This document shows, in pieces, positions 28,228 through 37,151 of a stretch of DNA of 64,000 nt. The notes below the pieces were generated by a model. That model was not told the DNA's origin. It was given only the letters and a program-made list of their open reading frames with translations, and ran no database searches. Numbering within the stretch: the first letter of the stretch is position 1; the number at the start of each line of letters is the position of its first letter. This stretch comes from CAWAHD01 sp963781785 (GTDB lineage: Bacteria > Planctomycetota > Planctomycetia > Isosphaerales > Isosphaeraceae). Made by a program: the position numbers and the translations under genes. The stretch spans positions 1,426,001-1,490,000 of the forward strand of contig CAWAHD010000002.1 of NCBI GenBank assembly GCA_963781785.1. Reading direction: 5' to 3'.

Positions 28228-29742
28228 TCAGCCCGTGCCCTCTGCCTCGTTGGGAGCGGGCGCGCTCAAGTGCTCGAGATAAGCCACCAGCGTCCGCACG
28301 AAGCAGCCTGTTCCACCCGCGTCTCGCGTGGCGTTCTCGGTGTCGCACCAGCTCGGCCCCGCAATGTCGAGATGAATCCAGGGGGTCGAACCCACGAATT
28401 GCTCGAGAAACTTGGCCGCGGTGACGGCTCCTCCCCACTTGCCTCCGACGTTTTTCAAGTCGGCGACCGAGCTCTTGAGCTGTTCCTTGAAATCGTCGTC
28501 CATCGGCAGCCGCCAGACTCGTTCGCCGGTCTGGCGCGTCGCGGCGATCAGGTCTTTGCGAAACGCCTCGTCATTACTGAAGAGGCCGGCGATCTTCAGG
28601 CCCAGCGCCGCAATGCAGGAACCGGTCAAGGTGGCGACGTCGAGAACGCGATACGGCTGGTGCTCGACGGCATAGCTCAGGGCGTCCGCCAGGATCAGCC
28701 TCCCCTCGGCGTCGGTGTTCATGATCTCCACGGTCTTGCCGTTGCGCATCGTCAACACGTCGCCCAGCTTCATCGCCTTCCCGCCCGTCATGTTTTCGCT
28801 GATCGGCAGGTAGCCAGTCACGTTGACCGGAAGCTCCAACCGAGCAGCGGCCTGCATGGCCGCGGCAACGACCGCGGCCCCCGTCATGTCGCTCTTCATG
28901 TCTTCCATCGAGGCGCTCGGCTTCAAGCACAGGCCGCCCGAGTCGAACGTGATCCCCTTGCCAATGAGGGCGAGGGTCGGTGAATCACCCCCGTGGCGAT
29001 ATTCCAGAATCAAAAATCGCGGCGGCTCATCCGATCCGGCGGCGACTCCCAGCAGTCCGCCGAAACGTTCGTGGCGAATCCGTTTTTCTTCCCAGATCTC
29101 GGCGGTGATCCCGGCGTCCCGCGACAATTCCGCCAACCACTCGGCCAGCCGAGCTGGCGATTTATCGCCAGGTGGCGTGTTCACCAGCTCACGGGCCACG
29201 TTCACGGACGAACCGACGATCTCGGCTCGCCGGACGACCGATTCCAGCGCCAGCCCCGGCAGGTCGGCCAGCTCGGGCTCGACGACCAGACTCAACGAAT
29301 CGAAGGCATGGCGGTTGGCCTCGGATTTCCGCAGCCCCGGGCCGCGAGTGGCCACAATCGCACCCTCGAGCCACGCCGATGCCACGGCACCCGGTTCCTC
29401 CGACGGGGGTAGCACCAGAGCCACGCTCTCGCGGTGCTTGCCTGCCAGCTTCTTTCCAACGGCGAAGCCGGCCGAAAAGGCGGTCCCAGGTCCGAAACCG
29501 CCCCGCGCGCCCAAACCGACCAGCAGCACGCGTCGGGCCGCCAGACCCGTAACCTCGTAAAGCGGAGTCAACTCACCGAGCGAACCGCCTAGCTCCTTCT
29601 CGCCTGCCAAACGGGCGATGATTCCCTCGAGCACCGTTCCCCGTGCGACCTCGGGAGGCTCTTGCACATCCTCAAAGATCCCCAGAACGAGCCATTGTGC
29701 CTGGACCGTGTCAATCCGCATCCGCAACGGTGTAATATTCAT
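28228..29742 (-). CDS. pepA: Leucyl aminopeptidase, M17 family (PepA)
   Basis: A 504-residue cytosolic aminopeptidase with two metal ions per subunit, normally a hexamer, releasing N-terminal residues from peptides. The signature NTDAEGRL at about residues 342-349 is intact, with metal ligands in GKGITFDSGGLCLKP, DMTGAAVV and the NTDAEGR loop. The N-terminal domain (to about 170) is variable as usual. ATG 29742 gives MNITPLRMRID; the frame extends further upstream but with Arg-rich, unlike sequence. It ends close to, and converges with, the metalloprotease gene. It is the only complete peptidase of the cytosol in this window. Confidence 0.95.
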   Translation of the reverse strand: MNITPLRMRIDTVQAQWLVLGIFEDVQEPPEVARGTVLEGIIARLAGEKELGGSLGELTPLYEVTGLAARRVLLVGLGARGGFGPGTAFSAGFAVGKKLAGKHRESVALVLPPSEEPGAVASAWLEGAIVATRGPGLRKSEANRHAFDSLSLVVEPELADLPGLALESVVRRAEIVGSSVNVARELVNTPPGDKSPARLAEWLAELSRDAGITAEIWEEKRIRHERFGGLLGVAAGSDEPPRFLILEYRHGGDSPTLALIGKGITFDSGGLCLKPSASMEDMKSDMTGAAVVAAAMQAAARLELPVNVTGYLPISENMTGGKAMKLGDVLTMRNGKTVEIMNTDAEGRLILADALSYAVEHQPYRVLDVATLTGSCIAALGLKIAGLFSNDEAFRKDLIAATRQTGERVWRLPMDDDFKEQLKSSVADLKNVGGKWGGAVTAAKFLEQFVGSTPWIHLDIAGPSWCDTENATRDAGGTGCFVRTLVAYLEHLSAPAPNEAEGTG

Positions 29743-29948
29743 CGAGGTCAAATTGTCTTGAGAAATGGACTGAATCGAACCGCGCGAGCTGAAAAAGCCG
29801 GACCAGCTAGGGCGCCGGCGGCGCACCGGACCAGATCAAAAAGCACAGCCCGGGCGGGCGGTCCAGCCATGATGCGGGATCGCTCCCGATGCGCCAAGCC
29901 GAGTTAGCGGTCCGTTCCGGGGCCGCTGCATCAATCAGCGCAAAAGCG

Positions 29949-30728
29949 TCAACCCACGCCCACGGTTGCCTGGCTCCGGGCCTTGGTATCCCAGGCGGGG
30001 ACCGCGCCAGAGGCGGTCGTCCGCGTCGGCTTGCCGAACATCTCGAAGTGGATCCGTTCCGCGGGTACGCCGCGTTCTGCCAGCCAGGCTCGCAACGTCT
30101 CGGTAAAACCGCCGGGGCCGCACAGAAAATACCGACATCGAGCCGGCTCGGGCACGTGGCGGGCCAGGAGCGGCGGGACTACCCGGCCGACCGACCCGTT
30201 CCACGTGGGCTCGGGCTGGCTGAGAGTGAGAATCATCCGGAAATTCGCCAGCCGGAGCCGCAGCGCATTGAGCTCGCGAGCAAAGATCACGTCACTTTGG
30301 CTCCGACTGCCATACAGCAAGGTGACCGGCAGGTCGAGCTGAAGGTCGTGGACCGTCCGTAAAATGCTCATCGCCGGCGTGACCCCGCTGCCGGCAACAG
30401 CCAGAATGACGGGCTCTTTGTGAAGGTCAGCATCGAAGATAAACTTGCCCTGCGGCCCCTTGATCGTCAGCTCTGCGCCGGAATTGAGCGAGTGGATCAT
30501 CGGCGAGGCGACACCGGCCGGGTTGCGCTTGACCGTGATTTCGACGACATCGGGGCGGGTTGGCGGCGAGCTGAGGGTGAAGCTCCTCCAGATTGGCCCG
30601 GCCGGTCCGGCGCGTGCACCTTGACATGCTGACCGGGACGGTGGACCGCCAGCAACCGATGCGAGTTGTCGAGCCGGATCGTCTTGACGTCGGACGTTTC
30701 CTGGATGATTTCGATCACCCGCAGGCAC
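29949..30728 (-). CDS. Flavin/NAD(P)H reductase domain of the nitrite reductase (split by a frame change)
   Basis: This frame holds the C-terminal ferredoxin-NADP reductase-like module. It has the FAD-binding beta barrel with FTLSSPPTRPDVVEITVKR (the R-x-Y/F-T-x-S type flavin site), PMIHSLNSGAELTIKGPQGKF, and the NAD(P)-binding part VILAVAGSGVTPAMSILR, VTLLYGSRSQSDVIF and CRYFLCGPGGF. It would hand electrons from NAD(P)H to the iron-sulfur centres. Homology is continuous with the reductase encoded from 32884: the reading changes frame near 30600 (GQHVKVHAPDRPGQ to IWRSFTLSSPP). The most upstream ATG at 30728 therefore does not mark a real gene start. Confidence 0.8.
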   Translation of the reverse strand: MPAGDRNHPGNVRRQDDPARQLASVAGGPPSRSACQGARAGPAGPIWRSFTLSSPPTRPDVVEITVKRNPAGVASPMIHSLNSGAELTIKGPQGKFIFDADLHKEPVILAVAGSGVTPAMSILRTVHDLQLDLPVTLLYGSRSQSDVIFARELNALRLRLANFRMILTLSQPEPTWNGSVGRVVPPLLARHVPEPARCRYFLCGPGGFTETLRAWLAERGVPAERIHFEMFGKPTRTTASGAVPAWDTKARSQATVGVG

Positions 30729-32884
30729 ACAGCCGATTCGTCGCCGGGGGCGGCCGATGTCGTCGGCGCGGCCGAAGTCGTCGGGGCCGATCTAGCCCGT
30801 GCAGCCGGGGCGCTTTCGGCTTGAGACGAGGTCCTGCCTGCGGCCACGAGAATACGACCATCCTCAATCTTGACCGGATAGGACTTGAGCGCGCATCCGT
30901 TGCCGTCGGCCGCCCGCCCGCTGTCGCAATGGAAGGCCCAACCGTGCCACGGGCACGTGACGACGCCGGCGACAACGTCACCCTGCGCCATCGGCCCTCC
31001 TTCGTGAGGGCAGAGACCATCCAGGCAGCGGACCTCGGACCCCACCGCAAACAGAGCCAGCTCGCGACCGTCGACGTTCACCGCACGGCGGCCATCGCGC
31101 CTGAGCTCGGCCAGAGTCGCGACGGCACGATACGAATTTGACTCCACGACGGCCGAGCCGGCGGGGCTGGACCCGTCGGCAGCCGCGTCTGCGGCGGGAT
31201 CGCCATCGCTGATCCGCACGAAGTTTTTCCGGAGTGAGGCGCACTTGGGGCAGAAGATTGGCGGATCGTCACCAGTGTGCTCGTGACGGCACACCTCGCA
31301 CAGCCAAACGTCCGGCCGGTATTCCTCGGGGCTCAAGGGACTCGGCTGGTGCCCTGTGGCGAGACGCCCGCGCCAGAACTGGCTGAAGCTCTCGCCCGGC
31401 GTATGCTCGTGGTCGAACGTCCGCACGAGCTCGGCGATCAGCTCGGGAAGCTGGCTAAGGTCGACTCCCTTGCGGTAAAGCCGCCCCAGCTCGATCTGGT
31501 GGGAAACTCCGCCGCCGACGAAAACGTCGAACGCGTCTCGAGTTCCGGATTCTCGGCGCACCCGTGCTCCCTTGAGCCCGATGTCGCCGGTATGGGTCTG
31601 GGCACACGAGCTGGGGCAGCCGCTCATGTTGATCTTGATGCCGCCCAGCTTGACCCCCTTGGCCCGCAGCGTGTCCATCAAGGCAAACGCGTGGCCCTTG
31701 GTTTCGCTGACAGCGATGTTGCAAAACTGGCGTCCGGTGCAGGCGATGAAGTTCCGCGTGATGCTGTCGGCCTCATGTTCGAGGCCCAGCCGATTCAGGC
31801 TTCGAACCGCGATCGCGCGGCGACTGGTCGCGATGTTCGGAATTACGATTCCCTGGTCATAGGCGGTTCGAATCGTCCCGTCCCCTGACTGCTCGGCCAA
31901 GAGGGCCAGGCCGTCAAGCTGTTCGTGAGTCATCCTGCCGAGCGGGATCGAGACTCCCAGCGCCCAGAATCCCGGCTGCTTCTGGCGGAACCACCCGACA
32001 AAGTCCTCGTGCTCTTCCATCTCCGGGACCGCCCGGTCAGAGCGGTCAAGCCGATAGCCCAGCCGCCCCTCGACCCGCGCCAGGAATTCAAGGTCGCCGA
32101 TCTGCTCGATCAGATAACGCAGGCGTGCTCGATCGCGACGCTCGCGCGGGCCGTCTTCGCGAAAGACGTGGAGGGTATGGAACAAGACCTGCGGCGCCTG
32201 CTCTTCGGTGACCCAGACGGGCATCTTCCAGGCCAGATGTGGGTTCTGGCCCTGGGTTCCGGCCAGCAGCCAATGGAAGGCCACCGTCCCGTCGTCGCGC
32301 CTGGCGGCGATGAAGCTCGTGTCCTGAGTCCAGCAGTGCAATGCAGGCACGGCCCGCCCGTCAACGGCCACGTTGAACTTGCGCGGCAAATTCGAAAGCA
32401 GTCGGTCGTCCAGGAATACCTCGGTCAGCTTGCGGCAGAGCGGACGGACGTCGCACAGCTCGGCCGGGTCGAGACCCGCCCAGGGATGAGTCATCACGTT
32501 GCGAACGTTGTCGTGGCCTGTCTGCTTGGACGTCAGGCCGGCTGAGTCCAGCCGCCTGATCACACCGGGTATGTCGGAGACGTGCAGCCCCTGCACCTGG
32601 AGGTTGCCGCGGGTCGTCACGTCAATGATGCTGTAGCCCGCCCGCGCGACCGCCGCAACGGCCTTGGCCTGCTCCACATTCAATTCACACCCCGGAATGC
32701 GGATGCGAATCATGTAGCGGCCATCCCCGTCGCGCTTTCGATAGAAGATCCCGTACCACTTCATCCGCTCGAGATCCGCCTCCGGGATCTCGGTCATCGG
32801 CGTCGCCGCCTGCGCGTGCGCTTGCACGTCGCCCCAGACATCGAACCCGTGCTTCTCGGCCTTCCACTCTTCAACCTTGTTCAT
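30497..32884 (-). CDS. nirA: Assimilatory nitrite reductase, NirA-type, fused to rubredoxin and Rieske domains
   Basis: ATG 32884 opens MNKVEEWKAEKHGFDVW. Residues 1-510 are the siroheme-[4Fe-4S] nitrite/sulfite reductase, with cluster ligands in CTGRQFCNIA (about 381-387) and GCPSSCAQ (about 419-424). At about 530 a rubredoxin-like knuckle follows (WLCEVCRHEH ... IFCPKCASL). At about 625-646 a Rieske [2Fe-2S] site appears as CPHEGG ... CPWHGW, comparable to the small subunit NirD. The chain then enters a flavin reductase which continues in another frame to 29949. The complete polypeptide (about 975 residues) would reduce nitrite to ammonium with electrons from NAD(P)H without separate ferredoxin. 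It is divergent from the nitrate reductase gene. Confidence 0.88.
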   Translation of the reverse strand: MNKVEEWKAEKHGFDVWGDVQAHAQAATPMTEIPEADLERMKWYGIFYRKRDGDGRYMIRIRIPGCELNVEQAKAVAAVARAGYSIIDVTTRGNLQVQGLHVSDIPGVIRRLDSAGLTSKQTGHDNVRNVMTHPWAGLDPAELCDVRPLCRKLTEVFLDDRLLSNLPRKFNVAVDGRAVPALHCWTQDTSFIAARRDDGTVAFHWLLAGTQGQNPHLAWKMPVWVTEEQAPQVLFHTLHVFREDGPRERRDRARLRYLIEQIGDLEFLARVEGRLGYRLDRSDRAVPEMEEHEDFVGWFRQKQPGFWALGVSIPLGRMTHEQLDGLALLAEQSGDGTIRTAYDQGIVIPNIATSRRAIAVRSLNRLGLEHEADSITRNFIACTGRQFCNIAVSETKGHAFALMDTLRAKGVKLGGIKINMSGCPSSCAQTHTGDIGLKGARVRRESGTRDAFDVFVGGGVSHQIELGRLYRKGVDLSQLPELIAELVRTFDHEHTPGESFSQFWRGRLATGHQPSPLSPEEYRPDVWLCEVCRHEHTGDDPPIFCPKCASLRKNFVRISDGDPAADAAADGSSPAGSAVVESNSYRAVATLAELRRDGRRAVNVDGRELALFAVGSEVRCLDGLCPHEGGPMAQGDVVAGVVTCPWHGWAFHCDSGRAADGNGCALKSYPVKIEDGRILVAAGRTSSQAESAPAARARSAPTTSAAPTTSAAPGDESAVCLRVIEIIQETSDVKTIRLDNSHRLLAVHRPGQHVKVHAPDRPGQSGGASPSARRQPAPMSSKSRSSATRPVSPRR

Positions 32885-33495
32885 CAACTTGGGCGCTCAT
32901 CCCTGGTGCGGCATGCGATCGAGAAAACGACAACAACTTAACAATTTGACATGTTTTGATTCAATTAAACAGTATCCGCCTGAGGAGGCGGACCCTGGCA
33001 GACATTGAGCGAGATTGGTGCCAAACCGGTCTTCACTCGGCCCAGCAACCGCACATCGAGAAGACGCAACCGTCATTTGGGACGCAACTTGAATCGAGTT
33101 GTTCCCTACGAAAACGCGATTGATTGTGAGGGATGGGCTTCGGTCGTTGCGCCAATCGCGGCATCGCCGCACCGTTTCTGAGCACGGCAGGCAGGGGTTG
33201 GTGCGGAGACTCATCGACCGTGAGGAAGCCCGCTGGGCTTTTAAGCTGATCGATGAACGTAGTTTACAATGAACTTATCATTGTGTGGGAAGCCTGGCAT
33301 CCCAATCGCAGTATTCTCTTTATTTCGGTTCCGCGATCGCGGTCCGATGGGAAGCCGCCTCATTTGGCCTTCCGCTCCCCTGGATCTCGCGGGGCCTGAG
33401 AAACAAAAAACGACGCGGCGCTTTCCGAGTTGTCTTCGCCACCACTTGGGGAGAGGGTCTTTGGTGGTCAGGTTGAAGGAGATGTCTGCATTTTG
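32885..33495. promoter_or_regulatory. 610-bp divergent regulatory region of the nitrate genes
   Basis: No gene is seen. It contains an AT-rich block around 32925-32975, unusual for this window and close to the nirA start, and an inverted repeat at 33266-33284. Transcription must leave in both directions, toward nirA on the minus strand and the nitrate reductase on the plus strand. Confidence 0.5.
33266..33284. promoter_or_regulatory. 7-5-7 inverted repeat, candidate operator
   Basis: ACAATGA (33266-33272), five bases, TCATTGT (33278-33284). Perfect arms in noncoding DNA between the divergent nitrate genes, about 210 bases before the nitrate reductase start. The spacing fits a dimeric regulator, but no regulator gene is adjacent. 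Confidence 0.4.
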
Positions 33496-35769
33496 ATGAG
33501 CAATGTCGACGACAGGCCCGCACCCGATCGGAGTCAGCCGAAGGGAGACGGTTCGCAGGGGGAGACGGTTCGTTTCGCGCGGGGTGAGACGATCTGTCCC
33601 TATTGCGGCGTGGGCTGCCGGCTGCGCGTCGAGGCCGAGGATGGCCGGCTAGTTCGCGTGAGCGGAGTCGTCGACGCTCCAGCAAATCTGGGGGGAATCT
33701 GCGCCAAAGGAGCGACATTGCACCAGGTGGTGCACGGGGAAGGGCGGCTGGAAGAGCCGCTTTGGCGCGCTCGTCGTAGCGACGATTTCCAGCCGGTATC
33801 CTGGGACCGCGTGATCGAGACCCTGGCCGCGCGTTTTCGCGCGATCATCGGCCAGCACGGTGCGGATTCTGTGGCCTTTTATGGGAGTGGGCAGCTTGAC
33901 ACCGAGGCATCGTACCTGGCAGGCAAGCTGTTCAAGGGATCGATCGGCACCAACAACACGGACTCCAACAGCCGGCTCTGCATGGCCGCGGCGGTGGCCG
34001 GCTATCGTACGAGCCTCGGCGCCGATGGGCCGCCTCCTTGCTTCGCCGACATCGATTCCAGCGACTGCCTGGTTGTATGGGGCAGCAACATGGCCGACGC
34101 CCATCCGGTCACGTTCGACCGGATCAAGGACAGGCGCAGGGCCGACCCGAGCGTCGAGCTGATCGTGGTCGATCCCAGGCGCACCGCCACGGCCTTGCAT
34201 GCCACGCTCCACGTGCCGGTGGCACCGGGAGGCGACATCGCCTTGATGAACGCCGTGGGCTGGCTGCTCCTGGAGCGGGGAGTAACCGACCCCGATTTCA
34301 TCGCCTTGCATACGACCGGCTTCGACGAATATCGGCGTTTCCTGCTCTCGGCCGACTGGGACGCGCTTGTGGCCGCCTCCGGCGTCGCTGCCTGGGTGAT
34401 CCACTCTCTGGCCGATCGGATCGCACGGGCATCAGCTTGGCTCAGCTTCTACAGCATGGGGCTCAATCAGAGCACAGTCGGAGTCTGGAAGAACAATAGC
34501 CTGATCAACCTCCACCTCTTGACCGGCCAGATCGGCAAAACCGGGGCAGGTCCGTTCAGCCTGACTGGCCAGCCGAACGCGATGGGAGGTCGCGAGGCGG
34601 GGTTACTCGCACACCAGCTCCCTGGTTATCGGTTTACTGAAGAACCGCGTGATCGGGCGGAAGTGGAGCGTTACTGGTGCCGGCCCGCCGGGACGATCGC
34701 CGACCGGCCGGGTCTGACCGCCGTCGAGATGTTTCGCGCTCTCGAGGCCGGACGGCTCAAGGCAATCTGGATCGCCGCGACCAACCCGGCAGTCAGCCTG
34801 CCCGACCTGCACCACGTTCGTCGAGCGCTGGCCCGGGCCGAGCTCGTCGTGGTTCAAGACGCATACCACCCCACTGAGACCACCCGGCTGGCCGATATCC
34901 TGCTTCCGGTGGCGCAGTGGGCCGAAAAGACAGGCACCAGCACAGGCAGTGAACGGCTCGTCTCGCGCAGCGACAAGATCGTGGCACCGCCCGGGGTCGC
35001 CATTCCGGATTGGGAAATCCTCGCGAAGTTTGGCCGTGCCATGGGTTTCTCAGGGTTCGAATACACGACCTCGGACCAGGTCTGGGACGAATACATCGGA
35101 CTGACGGCCGGCCGCCCCTGCGACATGGCCGGAATGACCTCCGAGCGGCTGCGACAAGTGCGGCACCTGCGCTGGCCGTGCCCGACCCCGATTCACCCTG
35201 GTACGGACCGGCTGTACGAAGACGGAATCTTTCCGACCCCTGACGGCAAGGCGCGATTCCTTCCTCGGGCTCCTCAGCCTCCCCGTGAAACTCCCGACCA
35301 CGAATTCCCGTTCGTGCTCACGACCGGCCGCCTGTACCCGCACTGGCACTCGCTTTCGCGATCAGGCCGTTCGCCCAAACTGATGGCTCGCGAGCCCTCA
35401 CCATTCGTCGAGGTGCATCCCGACGACGCGGTCCAGGAAGGGCTCAAAGCCGGCCAGCTCGCCGAGCTCACCAGCCGGCGTGGCGTCCTGCGGCTGCCCG
35501 TCCGCCTCAATCCGGGACTGCTCCGGGGCCTGGTCTTCGTGCCGTTCCACTGGGGTGACGAGTTCGGCGACGAAACGGCCGCCAACTATCTGACGATCTC
35601 GGCCATCGGTCGAATTGCCAAGCAGCCCGAGCTCAAGTACTGCGCCGTCAGGCTCGCGCCTGCCAATCAACCTACCTCGAGCCCACGCCGGGCGCTCGCG
35701 GCGGAGAGCGATTGGAGTGTGCCCCCCTTGGGGGCCGCCCCGGGCGATCTTGCGGCATCGACCCCCTGA
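33496..35769 (+). CDS. nasA: Assimilatory nitrate reductase, molybdopterin type (NasA/NarB)
   Basis: A 757-residue molybdenum enzyme reducing nitrate to nitrite in the cytoplasm. The N-terminal [4Fe-4S] site is CPYCGVGC (34-41) with the fourth ligand in GGICAKG. The molybdenum cysteine is Cys162 in NSRLCMAAAVAGY, as in Nap/Nas enzymes. GSNMADAHP, GLNQSTVG, TGQPNAMGGREAG and the C-terminal ... GRLYPHWHSLSRSG complete the bis-MGD sites. The length fits the short NarB form without an added C-terminal [2Fe-2S] domain. ATG 33496 is chosen; a TTG at 33430 is possible but lacks a better ribosome site. The transporter gene follows 102 bases later. Confidence 0.92.
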   Translation: MSNVDDRPAPDRSQPKGDGSQGETVRFARGETICPYCGVGCRLRVEAEDGRLVRVSGVVDAPANLGGICAKGATLHQVVHGEGRLEEPLWRARRSDDFQPVSWDRVIETLAARFRAIIGQHGADSVAFYGSGQLDTEASYLAGKLFKGSIGTNNTDSNSRLCMAAAVAGYRTSLGADGPPPCFADIDSSDCLVVWGSNMADAHPVTFDRIKDRRRADPSVELIVVDPRRTATALHATLHVPVAPGGDIALMNAVGWLLLERGVTDPDFIALHTTGFDEYRRFLLSADWDALVAASGVAAWVIHSLADRIARASAWLSFYSMGLNQSTVGVWKNNSLINLHLLTGQIGKTGAGPFSLTGQPNAMGGREAGLLAHQLPGYRFTEEPRDRAEVERYWCRPAGTIADRPGLTAVEMFRALEAGRLKAIWIAATNPAVSLPDLHHVRRALARAELVVVQDAYHPTETTRLADILLPVAQWAEKTGTSTGSERLVSRSDKIVAPPGVAIPDWEILAKFGRAMGFSGFEYTTSDQVWDEYIGLTAGRPCDMAGMTSERLRQVRHLRWPCPTPIHPGTDRLYEDGIFPTPDGKARFLPRAPQPPRETPDHEFPFVLTTGRLYPHWHSLSRSGRSPKLMAREPSPFVEVHPDDAVQEGLKAGQLAELTSRRGVLRLPVRLNPGLLRGLVFVPFHWGDEFGDETAANYLTISAIGRIAKQPELKYCAVRLAPANQPTSSPRRALAAESDWSVPPLGAAPGDLAASTP

Positions 35770-35871
35770 CCATCACCACATCAGGGCGGCGGCCAGGTTC
35801 GCGACACCACACGACGCGATCGATCAATCCTCTATCCCACCGCTGCCCTTTTGATTTTGGAGCCCAGGTCG

Positions 35872-37083
35872 ATGCATCTGTCAGAGTTCCGGCGGGCCGG
35901 CCATTGGCCGACCTTGCTGTCGGCGTTTGTCTACTTCGACGTGAGCTTCATGGTGTGGGTCTTGATGGGCGCGCTGGGCAATAGCCTGGCGGCGGAATTT
36001 CGGCTCTCACCGGCCCAGAAGGGGATGATGGTGGCCGTGCCGCTTCTGGGCGGGGCGGTGTTCCGGCTTGTTCTGGGCCTGTTGACCGACCGGATCGGCG
36101 CACGGTCCACGGCGCTCATGGGTTTGACGGTCACGGCGGTGCCGCTGTTACTGGGTTGGCTCTGGGTGAGCGGCTTCGTCCAGCTCCTGGTGGTCGGGCT
36201 TCTGCTGGGCGTCGCCGGCGCGAGCTTCGCCGCGGCTCTTCCGCTGGCCAGCCGGTGGTATCCGCCGCAATACCAGGGGCTGGCGCTAGGAATCGCCGGC
36301 GCCGGCAACAGCGGAACCGTACTGGCGACATTCTTCGGCCCCCGCCTGGCCGTGGCTCTAGGCTGGCACGCTGTGTTCGCGCTGGCATTGATCCCGGTCA
36401 TGCTGGCCTGGGCGCTCATGTGGCTCGTCGCCAAGGATGCCCCCTGCCACCCACGGCCCCTGCCGCTCTACAGATACGCTGCGCCCCTCAAGACCCAAGA
36501 TGCGTGGTCGTTCTGCCTGTTCTACTCGGTCACCTTCGGAGGATTTGTCGGCCTGACCAGCTTCCTGAACATCTTCTTTCACGACCATTACGGTTTGCCC
36601 TCGATTCAGGCGGGAAACTTCGCGACCCTGTGCGTATTCTCGGGCTCGCTCGTCCGACCCGTCGGAGGCTACCTGGCCGATCGCTTCGGAGGGATCCGAA
36701 TGCTGATCGTGCTCTACCTGGCCTCGGCCGGCGTGATGGGGGCGATGGCCCTTTTGCCGTCCCTGGCCTGGGGAACGGCGTTGCTTTTCGCGGGGATGGC
36801 CTTCCTGGGGATGGGCAACGGCGCGGTCTTTCAACTCGTCCCCCAACGTTTTCCCAACGAGATTGGCGTCATGACCGGGCTCGTGGGTGCCGCGGGCGGC
36901 CTGGGAGGATTCGTTCTGCCGAACCTGCTGGGCAGCCTCAGGGGCTCTACCGGCAGCTTCTCGGGCGGCTTCCTCCTGTTTGCCCTGAGCGCATTCATGT
37001 GCGCCGCAATTCTCTCGATCGTATCGCAGGGTTGGCAGCAGGCCTTCGTGGCCAGGGGCGGCCTCGCGGTCCATTCGGCGTGA
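35872..37083 (+). CDS. narK: Nitrate/nitrite transporter, NarK family (MFS)
   Basis: A 403-residue membrane carrier with twelve hydrophobic segments, beginning FRRAGHWPTLLSAFVYFDVSFMVWVLMGALGNSLA. That is the N-terminus of NNP-type nitrate porters. Landmarks are GMMVAVPLLGGAVFRLVLGLLTDRIGAR (loop 2-3 motif) and the Gly-rich signature helices around GIAGAGNSGTVLATFFGPRLA and FGGFVGLTSFLN. It should import nitrate and may export nitrite. Transcription is probably joint with the nitrate reductase upstream, which makes a three-gene nitrate assimilation unit together with the divergent reductase. Confidence 0.92.
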   Translation: MHLSEFRRAGHWPTLLSAFVYFDVSFMVWVLMGALGNSLAAEFRLSPAQKGMMVAVPLLGGAVFRLVLGLLTDRIGARSTALMGLTVTAVPLLLGWLWVSGFVQLLVVGLLLGVAGASFAAALPLASRWYPPQYQGLALGIAGAGNSGTVLATFFGPRLAVALGWHAVFALALIPVMLAWALMWLVAKDAPCHPRPLPLYRYAAPLKTQDAWSFCLFYSVTFGGFVGLTSFLNIFFHDHYGLPSIQAGNFATLCVFSGSLVRPVGGYLADRFGGIRMLIVLYLASAGVMGAMALLPSLAWGTALLFAGMAFLGMGNGAVFQLVPQRFPNEIGVMTGLVGAAGGLGGFVLPNLLGSLRGSTGSFSGGFLLFALSAFMCAAILSIVSQGWQQAFVARGGLAVHSA

Positions 37084-37151
37084 AAGCGCGCGGCTACAGG
37101 CGCGGCGCACGCAGTGCGAAATCCAATGATCCTTTCCCCCGCAGGCGATGC

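Noticed and set aside
35050..35070. GGTTCGAATAC as a tRNA T-loop
   Set aside because: It lies within the nitrate reductase coding sequence and no acceptor or anticodon stem can be formed around it.
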